NCBI GenBank assembly: GCA_016718845.1
Contig: JADKCK010000072.1
Span: 1 to 48,279, forward strand
DNA length: 48,279 nt
From: Sphingobacteriales bacterium
GTDB taxonomy: Bacteria > Bacteroidota > Bacteroidia > Chitinophagales > UBA2359
Reading direction: 5' to 3'
How positions within the stretch are numbered: the stretch's first letter is position 1; the number at the start of each line of letters is the position of its first letter. Positions 17,248 through 25,890 of this stretch are shown piece after piece. Position numbers and translations under genes: made by a program. The notes beneath the pieces were generated by a model. The model was not told the origin of the DNA. It searched no databases and was given only the letters and a program-made list of their open reading frames with translations.

Positions 17248-17285
17248 AAAAACAGCCGCTGAATTACTTGGCGGCTGTTTTTTTT
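17248..17285. terminator. terminator of the 17291-19656 gene
   Basis: The stem AAACAGCCGC / GCGGCTGTTT with an 11-base loop, followed by a T-run, immediately past the minus-strand stop. Confidence 0.85.
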
Positions 17286-17290
17286 AGGTT

Positions 17291-19656
17291 TTATTTTTTC
17301 CCGTTTATGCTTGCAAAATAGCCGCACTCTTTTAGTACTTGTCGGAAGTATTTGGTGTCGGCATATTTTTTTAGTTCTTTAAAGCCTTGCCATTCTATAA
17401 AGTCGGGTTTATTTTCGTCGTAGTTATATTCGTTGTCGGGATTGTTGTACATCGTTTGGTTGTACCATTCGTTGCGTTGGCATTTTGCCATAAAGTATTG
17501 GCATTTTGCTTTTTGTTCGTTGTCGGTGGCATTTTTTAGGGCAATTTGGTAGTATTTTACCGATAGGGCATTGTTGATTAGCATATCCATAAAAGCTTTA
17601 TCTATTGCATAAGGCGAGTAATGTCCGCTGCCTATCACTTCGCCTTCGTAAAAAACACGCCCGTTGCCATAATGCGATATGTTGTACAATCCGCTACCTA
17701 TTAATAAGGCGTTATTAAAGGGGTCGTTGTTGGCATCTAATTTTTGCTTCATTTCTTGTATTTTCTGCAAAAACGACAGTTTGGTGTATTTCGATTTTTG
17801 TGGCAGTGCGTGGTCGCAGTCGTGGCAATCGGGTATTTTATTGCTAAATGGGTTGGCAAGTAGTTCAGCTTTTGCTCGGCTGCCTGCTTTTTGCATTTTG
17901 ATAACTGCCTCGTCAATTTTGTCGTTGTAAATATCTTGTATGGCTTGAAACTCCCACAAATCGTCCATTTTTTTAGTGCAAATGGTAATACAAAACTGTT
18001 CGTAGGGTGTTGGGTTGGGTTTGCTCAAAAAAGTTTTTAGCTGCTCTATGTTTTGGTTGTTGGCATAAAAAGCGGTGTTTGTCACCAAACATTCGGCTTT
18101 TACGGCATTGTTTTGTGCGGCATATTTATTGGCTAAGGTATTTAGCACCCATTGTTGTGCTTCGCGGTACCTAAACGCATTGCGGGTAGTGTTTTCGGTT
18201 TCTTCGTTGTAATCGCCCCATGGGTTGGCTTCGTGATATCTAAATTTATCTACCCTATTGTCTTTGTTTTGGGCATATAGCCATTGCAGGTCGGGCAGTA
18301 GGTCGGTTTCGTTTTTTTCGTTAATTTTGTTTAAAGCGCCCACGTTTGTCAATAATTTTAGCAAGCGCAATTGTTTTTTGGCTAGTTCGGTATTGGGCAA
18401 TTGTTTATCGGCTTTGGCATAATAGGCGTTAGCTTGGGTGTAGTTTTGGGCTAAAAATTGCAAATATCCCACCGACACATTCCACAAAAACGGATTAGTT
18501 ACTTTGCCTGCATCGGCAATAGGTTGTATGGTTTTTATTTGGGCAACTAGGTTTTGGGTGCGTTCTTGCTGCATGTTTGTTTTTTCTTCGCCATCTTGGT
18601 AATAGCGGCTGTCGTCTATTTCGGCTTTATTAACAAGGCGTGTTAGCAGCACGTCTAGTTTATTGCTTTGCGGATTTATTTTGTAAATTTCGTTGATAGA
18701 ACGGGCTTCGTCGGCATAAAAAATGCCCAACATTTGCCAAAGGGTGGTTTTTTCGTTGTCGTTTTTGCAAAGCGATAAGGTTTTTTGCCAGTCTTTTTCG
18801 TCTTGTGGATGAAAACTAAAATGAGCCACTGTTTTTAGGTTATTGCCTGCATCAAACACCAAACTGTAGTAATAATTGGCTTGGGCGTAGTTTTTTTGTT
18901 TGTAATAGGCACCTGCTGCGTATGCCATAGTGCGGTAATACAAGGTGTTTTTAGAAAAATTGGCTTGGTTTTGCTCAAACAATTGAATGGCTTTTGGGGC
19001 ATCGAAATTAAAATAAAACCTAACCAACTGAAACCAATAGCGTTGTTTAACAAAGGCATCTTTGGTGTCGGTAAAGGCGGCGTTTAAGCCACTAAGTAGG
19101 TTTGCAAAAGTGGCAGCTTTGGGGCGATTGTTTTTTGTTTCTTCGTAATCCCAATAATTGCTAATGTCTTGAACGGCAAAATCTTCGGAGTTTTTGGCAT
19201 AAGATAGGTAACGGAAAAAGCTTTTACTTTGTCGTTGTTATTGGCTGTTAGGCTTGGGTATCGGCGGGCAGCGGGTGGTACTTGGGTAATTTTGCCTTGC
19301 AAAAACAAATACACGCTATCAACACCCTTGCGCGAGGCGGTGTTTAAAAAATAAGCCACATCGTTTTTTTTAACGGCGTTGCCCAAATACTGTTGCCACT
19401 CGTCGGCGTTGGTTTGGTTAAAACGGGTGTTGTGTTCGGTGTCGTAGTTAATGCTGTAGTAAAAAAGGTTGGAGTAAAAAAAGGGGTGATAGCTGGCATC
19501 GGTCACAAAAGTTTCGGGGGTGTAGTTCGATTCGTAGCCGTCTTCCCAGTCGCCGCCTGCACAAGCCCACACCACGTAAGCCGACAAAACGAGCAAAAAA
19601 CTAGCGAGCCAAAAGTGGCGCCATTTGCCTAAAGGTAGTAGTTTCATAGTTTGCAA
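17291..19656 (-). pseudogene. large helical (TPR-like) lipoprotein, one frameshift
   Basis: About 788 residues if one T is restored in the T5 run near 19216-19221 (SFFRYLSYAKNSEDF is the repaired junction); as written, two frames (19084-19656 and 17291-19217). N-terminus: signal peptide with a lipobox-like Cys (YVVWACAGGDW), then a conserved-looking YESNYTPETFVTDASYHPFFYSNLFYYS segment. The long remainder is helical with many Tyr/Asn/Gln and paired-helix repeats such as YYKQKNYAQANYYYSLVFDAG and AQNYTQANAYYAKADKQL, so it resembles a TPR-type scaffold. Near the end it has the cysteine-rich patch PDCHDCDHALPQ. Family unnamed. It overlaps by 56 bp the end of the 20629-19601 gene upstream, so the two are co-transcribed. 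The missing base could be a sequencing error. Confidence 0.7.
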
Positions 19657-20629
19657 TATTGAGTGAATCTAAGTCGTAAAAAATTAAATGATTGATTGTT
19701 TTTTTTGTATTTTTGTGTATCATCTCTGCCATCTCCGACAGATCGCTGGAGCTAATGTTTTCTATTTTTACCTCATCATCTGCCAAAAAATAATACCCCC
19801 CTTTAAAAGTAGCTTGTGTAACCTTAAACCTATTAGGTGCTATTTTTGTAAAATGAGCATCATTTTCAAAGTTGTTTAGGTACATTTTATTGAGCAATTG
19901 CACTACTTTGCCCTGCCTAATTTGTATGCCCCACGAAAAAATAGGCAATGCCACATCTAACTGCAAAGGGTAATGTTGTAGCGATGTAATGTATTTTTGG
20001 GCATTGTTTTTTTGGTAGATGGAGTTGTTGGTGCTGGCATCAATGCTACCCATATTATAAAACATTAGCACGCCATAATCTACAGGTGGAATGCCTGTGC
20101 GGTCGTAGTATTTTACTTGGTGCAGCCTAATAGTTGCCGATAGGCGTTGTTTAGACAAGGCTTTATAGCATTGCAAAAAGTAAAAAAATTGGTTTTGCGT
20201 TTTGTCTGTCCAATCGCAATCAAACTGTATTTGGTTGGGTTGTAGGTTTTTGTGTTGGTTAATTTGGTTGGTTAGCCCAAACACTTGTTGGCTTAGTTGT
20301 TCAATGGCGGTGCTATCAATTTGCTCAAAAACGCGGTTTTTTAGGTATACCACAGGTATAATGTGCTGTTTAATGGGCAAGGTATCGAACCTAATAACCG
20401 ATATGGGGCGAGCGATTGAGTCGTTGGGTGTTATATCCACATCAAAATAGCGCACCCATAGCGTATCTACCCCGTTTTTTTGCAGGGTTTGTTGCTCGTA
20501 GGGGCTAATGCTAAAAAAGGTTTTCCAGTAATAAAACGATACGTTAGGTTGTTGCTTGGTGGGTTGGCAAGCCCCGCAAAGCAACAATAAAGTTATTAAG
20601 TAAGTGTTTTTGAGTGTGCGAAGAAGCAA
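19601..20629 (-). CDS. lipoprotein with TIM-barrel/glycosidase-like features
   Basis: 342 residues. Signal sequence with a good lipobox (LITLLLLCGACQPT, Cys about residue 21). The body has the look of a (beta/alpha)8 fold: FYYWKTFFSI, HIIPVVYLKN, IQFDCDWTDKTQNQFFYFLQ (acidic pair after a beta-strand, as in GH18/DUF3142-like proteins), LSATIRLHQV, VLMFYNMG, LDVALPIFSWGIQ. No activity can be assigned. It is the first gene of a two-gene unit: its last 56 bp overlap the start of the TPR-like lipoprotein, and the pair probably works together at the cell envelope (inference). Confidence 0.65.
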   Translation of the reverse strand: MLLRTLKNTYLITLLLLCGACQPTKQQPNVSFYYWKTFFSISPYEQQTLQKNGVDTLWVRYFDVDITPNDSIARPISVIRFDTLPIKQHIIPVVYLKNRVFEQIDSTAIEQLSQQVFGLTNQINQHKNLQPNQIQFDCDWTDKTQNQFFYFLQCYKALSKQRLSATIRLHQVKYYDRTGIPPVDYGVLMFYNMGSIDASTNNSIYQKNNAQKYITSLQHYPLQLDVALPIFSWGIQIRQGKVVQLLNKMYLNNFENDAHFTKIAPNRFKVTQATFKGGYYFLADDEVKIENISSSDLSEMAEMIHKNTKKTINHLIFYDLDSLNIANYETTTFRQMAPLLAR

Positions 20630-20673
20630 GGGTTTTGATTGTTGATGGTTAAATAGATAACTGTATAATTATC

Positions 20674-20702
20674 TGTGGCGTAAATGTATACTTTACGCCA
20701 CA
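20674..20702. terminator. stem-loop, possible weak terminator
   Basis: The perfect 11-bp stem TGTGGCGTAAA / TTTACGCCACA around a 7-base loop between two minus-strand genes. No strong T-tract, so it may rather mark RNA processing. Confidence 0.4.
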
Positions 20703-20742
20703 AACAACCTATTCAAAGAAGTATAGCAGCGGTACAATATTG

Positions 20743-23472
20743 TTATTTTATGACCACCATTTTTTTGTATATACTGTTACCATTGTTTAGCAATAGTTGG
20801 GCAATATATACACCTCGGTTTAGTTTATCTGTATCAAACGATACATTGTATGCTTGATTAGCTTTTAGTTGATTGTTAAACAAAGTGGCGGTTAATTGCC
20901 CCGATGTATCATACAAATTAACCTTTGCTTGGGTATCGGTATCGGTTTGTATCAATATTTGTCCGATATTTTGTACGGGGTTTGGTTGTATATCAAACGA
21001 TAGGTTATTGTCATTTTTGTTTCGTCCGCGAGTTTCGGATGGCACCCAGTACCAACCTACTGTTTGCTGTTGTGGCACCGATGCGTCGGTAACAGTTACG
21101 GCATACCAATTGCTAGCCACATTGCTTATGTGGGCGGTAGTTTCGTTGGTATTCCACAAATAAGTGTAAGGTGCTGTACCGCCAATTGCCTGAATACTTA
21201 TCGAGCCATTGTTGTTGTTGTTGGCAGGTGTAATGGTGTAATTAGCAATAGCAAGCAATTGCGTTGGTGTATTGGCAATGTTGCTGTAGGTGTTTTGGCA
21301 GCCAACGGCATCGGTAACGGTAACAGCCCATTGTGCAGTTGTGCTATAATACAAGTTAGCTCCAATATTTTGATTTTCGTTTATACGTACATAACCTTGC
21401 GTATCCCAGTCAAAACTATACGGTGCTACCCCGTCCGATAAACTAAGGCTGGCTTGGTTATAATAAAACGGGTTAACGGCACTTTGTGGTATCTGGTGGT
21501 TAATAAAATTGATGGTTAAAGTATCGGTTGATGTGTTAATGTTTAGGACAGATGTGGTGATGCAGCCTTTACTGTCGGATACGGTAATAGTATAGGTACC
21601 ACTAACTACGTTTTGTAGGTTTTGTGTGGTGGCGGTGTTGCTCCATAAATAGCTATAGGGCGATGAGGTACCGCTAATAGCTAGTTCTACACCACCATTG
21701 GCAGCAGTGCTACACGACGAAGAAATAATATTGGCGGTTGTGATATCGGTAGTAGGGCAGGTTTCTAGCTCCATACAAAATTCGCCTTGGGCATCGTACA
21801 CACCGTACCCATCTATCAACACATAATAAGTTTGCCCTGCTATGGTAGGTATTATGGCTTGGGGTTGAAACGAAAGTACATCATCGCTACACACCAACTC
21901 CGAGCCACTTTCGGCGGGGCAATTGGTATATATCAGCATTTGCAAGTCGTTTTCGTAGGCTTGCATTTCGGTGGGGCTAATGCCGCCGCAGTATTTTGGG
22001 TAGATGATTAGCTGTTGCCCATTGCCCACAAACGAATACCAAACGGTATTGGTTAGGCGGTCGGGTAGGCAGGTGGTGTTAATGGGGTCGGTGTTGTTGT
22101 TCGACGAGCAATAATTATCGTAAGGACCATTAGTGCCTATTTGTAAGGCAAACGTTCCGCTGCACTCGTCGTTGTTAGGTTGATAAGTGCAATCGGCATC
22201 GGAGTTGCTAAACTGTACATCAAAGCCCACCGCGCAATTGGCAACGCCATCGCCCAATACATCAAAATGCAATTGGCTGTATTTATTGTACGGACCAAAA
22301 GTATAGGTAGCAGCGGTTCCGTTTTGGATAGTTGGCACATAGTTGTCGGTAATGGTATAGGTATCGCTGCCGGTTATTGTAACATCGACCATAAATTCGG
22401 CGGCGCTAATGCGGGTTGTTTGGTGTTGTACTTGTAAATCGCACGACAAACAAGGAGCGCAGTTGGCACCGCCACAATCTATGCCTGTTTCGTCTTGGTT
22501 TTGTATGCCATCGTAGCACGAGGGAGGAATTACCGGATTAGCACAATTAGCCACTGCTGGCAAGCTACACACCTCAATATTATTGGGGTTAAGCACCGAA
22601 ATAACAGTAAGGCTGTCGTTTGGGTAAGGACCAAAGCCATACAAACCGCCGTTGCTCAATTGTTGGTTGCCGTAGTTGTCAAAAATGGTATAGGTAATAC
22701 CACCATCGCCTGCAAAATAAGTGCTTACATAATAGCTATCAGAGCCAGCCGAACAAAGGGTGGTAAGGTTAAATTGCGATAGTTCGCATTTGGGGCAAAA
22801 TTCGGCTGTAAACGAGGTAGGTTGCAGATTGCTGATGCTGTCGGCGGCAGTAATATCAAGGGTGGTAAGGTCTATTTTGGTGATAAGTTCTACATCGGTA
22901 ATATACACCGAAAATTCGGAGCATTGCCCAATAATACTTTCTAAATCGTCAATGGTTACCACTGAGGTAACATCGGCAATTTTACCGCGCGTAGGCTGAT
23001 TGCCCGGCAGGTTTCTAACAATAGTTACTTGTATGGCGTTTTCGTTGATTAATTGGTAACGGGCATGTGTTTCAAATGCTCCTTGCGAGCCATTGCCATT
23101 TCCGTTTCCATTTCCTCCACCATTATTGCCATTATTGGGGTTGTTTGGATTGTTTGGGTCGAATAAAGAAGACGGACTTGCATAAGCCTCGCCCAAAGCC
23201 GATTGGCTAACATCTATCAGCGAGGTACCAGGAAAAAAGCCTATTGATGATTTTATGTTAAATCGCACACCAAAAACATCGGATACATAACCACCCTCTG
23301 CGTTAGGGTCGTTTAAATAGATACCGAAACTTAATGCATCGTTTCCTTGTACAAGTGTATCGCTGGGAATAAGCAGTATTTGAGGCTGCGCAACGGCTGT
23401 TGTTAAGTGGTTAGCCAATAATAAAAACAACAATAAGTAGAGTCGTTGAAATAAATTTGTTAAGGTTTTCAT
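20743..23472 (-). CDS. secreted T9SS cargo protein with SprB-type repeats
   Basis: 909 residues. Signal peptide 1-28 (LLLFLLLANHLTTAVAQ). An N-terminal cohesin-like beta domain (about 30-215; SFGIYLNDPN...VFGVRFNIKSS) is interrupted by an Asn/Gly linker (NPNNPNNGNNGGGNGNGNG). In the middle is the motif CYDGIQNQDETGIDCGGANCAPC, then a PPC-like domain (NTVWYSFVGNGQQLIIYP), then SprB-type repeats (SPYSYLWSNTATTQNLQNVVSGTYTITVSD; APYTYLWNTNETTAHISNV). The type A T9SS C-terminal sorting domain closes the protein (FDIQPNPV...VNLYDTSGQ...LNRGVYIAQLLLNNGN...KKMVVIK). It would be exported by Sec and T9SS and anchored to the surface or released. PorV, the carrier needed for such cargos, is encoded at 44100-46532. 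Confidence 0.88.
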   Translation of the reverse strand: MKTLTNLFQRLYLLLFLLLANHLTTAVAQPQILLIPSDTLVQGNDALSFGIYLNDPNAEGGYVSDVFGVRFNIKSSIGFFPGTSLIDVSQSALGEAYASPSSLFDPNNPNNPNNGNNGGGNGNGNGNGSQGAFETHARYQLINENAIQVTIVRNLPGNQPTRGKIADVTSVVTIDDLESIIGQCSEFSVYITDVELITKIDLTTLDITAADSISNLQPTSFTAEFCPKCELSQFNLTTLCSAGSDSYYVSTYFAGDGGITYTIFDNYGNQQLSNGGLYGFGPYPNDSLTVISVLNPNNIEVCSLPAVANCANPVIPPSCYDGIQNQDETGIDCGGANCAPCLSCDLQVQHQTTRISAAEFMVDVTITGSDTYTITDNYVPTIQNGTAATYTFGPYNKYSQLHFDVLGDGVANCAVGFDVQFSNSDADCTYQPNNDECSGTFALQIGTNGPYDNYCSSNNNTDPINTTCLPDRLTNTVWYSFVGNGQQLIIYPKYCGGISPTEMQAYENDLQMLIYTNCPAESGSELVCSDDVLSFQPQAIIPTIAGQTYYVLIDGYGVYDAQGEFCMELETCPTTDITTANIISSSCSTAANGGVELAISGTSSPYSYLWSNTATTQNLQNVVSGTYTITVSDSKGCITTSVLNINTSTDTLTINFINHQIPQSAVNPFYYNQASLSLSDGVAPYSFDWDTQGYVRINENQNIGANLYYSTTAQWAVTVTDAVGCQNTYSNIANTPTQLLAIANYTITPANNNNNGSISIQAIGGTAPYTYLWNTNETTAHISNVASNWYAVTVTDASVPQQQTVGWYWVPSETRGRNKNDNNLSFDIQPNPVQNIGQILIQTDTDTQAKVNLYDTSGQLTATLFNNQLKANQAYNVSFDTDKLNRGVYIAQLLLNNGNSIYKKMVVIK

Positions 23473-23991
23473 AATAAGAATAGTAAGATAGGAATGAAAA
23501 TAATAAGGAATAAGTCGTAAAAGTAGGGTGTGTAATATATTTAATTTTATACAATATTTTTTGTATGTGATTTTACGGTGCAGTTAAAAAAAATAAATAT
23601 ATTGTGTATGCATTGAAAACTTAATACAAGTTGAGCATCTATCGAAACAAAATTTTTAGCTTTTTTGCAGAAAGTGTTTTAGCTACATTTATGCCCCAAT
23701 AAATTTCTTAATGCCAATTCCTATAATGCCGGTTCCAAAGAAACAAAATAGGAAACTGGGGATAAAAATGCAAAACACCTTGTTATTGGAATAGGCTGTG
23801 TAACATGAGTTAATGAGTGGAAATTGATTTGCAAATAAAAAAATCTAACTATTTTAGGCAAAAATGATTAAAAAAACGTTTTTTTTTGAAAAAAAAGTAG
23901 CTTTTAAAGTAAAAAAACAGAAAAAAAGACGGAAATTTGCGCCGAAAATTCACTTTTTTATTTTTACAAACTATAATACCCAAATAATATT
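23473..23991. other. intergenic region with R2 partial copy
   Basis: 519 bp with no gene. It contains R2b (23682-23804), then a very AT-rich segment upstream of amt, presumably with the amt promoter. Confidence 0.6.
23682..23804 (+). repeat. R2 repeat, copy b (3' part only)
   Basis: About 120 bp match the 3' third of R2 copies a and c: the ATTTATGCCC..AATAAATTTCTTAA segment, the ..GCCAATTCCTATAATGCCGG core and AAAATGCAAAACACC. The hairpin-bearing 5' part is absent. Confidence 0.8.
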
Positions 23992-25341
23992 ATGGCACAA
24001 AAAAAGATAACTTACTTGCCTTTTTTCATATTGCTACTTATTAACCTAATAGCATTACTTACTTTAAACGATACCAATTCGGTGGCAACCATTAGCAACG
24101 AGTACAATGTTGGCGATACTGCTTGGTTGCTAACAGCTACTGCTTTTGTATTATTAATGACACCCGGATTAGCTTTTTTTTATGGCGGGATGATTAACGA
24201 CAAAAATGTTATTTCGACCATGCTACAGAGTTTTGTTGCCATGTCGGTTGTTAGCCTTGTGTGGGTGTTGGTGGGCTTTAGTCTTGCCTTTGGCGACTCG
24301 TTGGGTGGTTTAATTGGCAACCCATTTACGTATGCTATGTTTAAGCAAGTAATTGGTGGCAAGCCATGGTCGTTGGCACCTACTATACCTTTGGCGTTGT
24401 TTGCTATGTTTCAGCTAAAGTTTGCCATCATTACGCCGGCTCTTATAACAGGTGCCTTTGCCGAGCGTATCCGATTTACATCTTACGTTATATTTATTGT
24501 ACTATTTAGCCTTTTTATATACGCCCCTATTGCCCATTGGACCTGGCACCCCAATGGTTTTTTGTTTAAAATGGGGGTACTTGATTTTGCTGGTGGCACA
24601 GTTGTGCATGTTGTGGCAGGCTGCGCCGCCTTGGCATCTGCTTTATATTTACGTAACAACAAAACAACAGATACCGTAGAGCCGCACACTCCTGCCAATA
24701 TTCCGTATGTGTTATTAGGTACTGGCTTATTGTGGTTTGGTTGGTTTGGTTTTAATGCAGGTTCGGCAATGGGTGCCAACGACTTGGCAATTACTGCCTT
24801 TGCCACTACTAATACTGCCTCGGCGGCGGCAGCTATTGCTTGGTTACTGCTAGATACAGTAAAGGGCAAAAAACCTTCGGCATTAGGGTTTTGTATTGGT
24901 GCCGTAGTTGGTTTAGTGGCAATAACACCTGCCGCTGGGTTTGTGGGCATACCCGCAGCTATTATTATTGGGACTACAGCAGCCTGGATAAGTAACACCC
25001 TTGTTGATTGGCAAACAAAAACCTCGCTCGACGATACCCTCGACGTTTTTCCGTGCCATGGGGTAGGTGGTATGGTTGGTATGATTATGACTGCCTTGTT
25101 TGCCTCGCAAAAAATTAACAGCTCGGTTACTAATCAAGGATTACTAATTGATGGTAGCCCCATTTTATTGGCTAAACATTTATTGGGTTTGGGTATTGTA
25201 GTGGCTTTTGCACTAATAGGCACCTTTGTATTGCTCAAAATTACCGATTGGATACTACCCCTACGTGTATCCGAAACCGAAAAACAACAAGGTTTGGATA
25301 TTAGCCAACACAACGAAAGTATAGTTGCCAAATTGGGTTAA
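23992..25341 (+). CDS. amt: ammonium transporter (Amt/MEP/Rh family)
   Basis: 449 residues with about 11-12 transmembrane helices, the family's usual length. It forms a trimeric inner-membrane channel for ammonium/ammonia. Family signatures are LLMTPGLAFFYGGM in the first core helix, the LDFAGGTVVHVVAGCAAL motif carrying the first pore His, and DDTLDVFPCHGVGGMVG carrying the second. The first about 30 residues form a signal-like helix. No glnK/PII gene is adjacent, which is less usual, since amt is often paired with glnK. The promoter lies in the AT-rich region upstream; a terminator-like stem is at 25676-25719. Confidence 0.95.
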   Translation: MAQKKITYLPFFILLLINLIALLTLNDTNSVATISNEYNVGDTAWLLTATAFVLLMTPGLAFFYGGMINDKNVISTMLQSFVAMSVVSLVWVLVGFSLAFGDSLGGLIGNPFTYAMFKQVIGGKPWSLAPTIPLALFAMFQLKFAIITPALITGAFAERIRFTSYVIFIVLFSLFIYAPIAHWTWHPNGFLFKMGVLDFAGGTVVHVVAGCAALASALYLRNNKTTDTVEPHTPANIPYVLLGTGLLWFGWFGFNAGSAMGANDLAITAFATTNTASAAAAIAWLLLDTVKGKKPSALGFCIGAVVGLVAITPAAGFVGIPAAIIIGTTAAWISNTLVDWQTKTSLDDTLDVFPCHGVGGMVGMIMTALFASQKINSSVTNQGLLIDGSPILLAKHLLGLGIVVAFALIGTFVLLKITDWILPLRVSETEKQQGLDISQHNESIVAKLG

Positions 25342-25890
25342 AACATTTGGCTTTGCAAAGTTACCACAAAAATACCCAAATTTGTTGTAAACATAGAACC
25401 AGAAAGTTTGCCTCTGCAAAGTTAATACAAAAAATACCTAGATAGTTCTAAAGTTTGCAAAAATATCGAAAAATAAGCACCTTCTACAAGGTAGTAAGCT
25501 TTTTTTGTTTAAAAAAGCTAAAAATGAGCTTGTGTGTATTTTTATAGCTATACAAGTAAGTAATTTTAAAATCAACAATCTATAAAATGATATTTAGCTT
25601 GATGTGGTTTTTGTTGTAATTGCAAATTTAACCAATCGCCTCTTTGCACAATTTTTAGCAAATCTGTTTGCTTTCAAAAAAACGTCCAGCTTAAATGTAA
25701 TAATTTAGCTGGACGTTTTGCATTATTAAGTATTGTATTTTTATTTAAGTAGTTATTGGTTTATTTAAATGCACTTTGTGTTTTCGTTTTGAAAGAACGG
25801 GCATTATGATTACTGAGCCTGCCGAAGTATCGGAATTGGCGTGTTTGTACTGTGTCAAACTACCCCATATCGCTACAAAAGTTTACAACA
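25342..25890. other. intergenic region with terminator
   Basis: 549 bp with no gene. Loosely repeated TTTGCAAAGTTA...ACAAAAATACC segments (25352-25440), and the shared terminator at 25676-25719. Confidence 0.6.
25676..25719. terminator. intrinsic terminator between amt and the vWA gene
   Basis: The stem AAAACGTCCAGCT / AGCTGGACGTTTT around an AT-rich loop. It may serve both convergent genes. Confidence 0.75.

Larger units (their letters stand above)
16438..17290. other. intergenic region around R2 copy a
   Basis: 853 bp without a convincing gene: the EGF-like gene promoter, an AT-rich segment (16500-16790), the R2a repeat and the terminator of the next gene. Confidence 0.6.

Noticed and set aside
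23992..25341. A glnK (PII) gene next to amt
   Set aside because: The flanking sequence has no PII-like open frame; amt is alone here.
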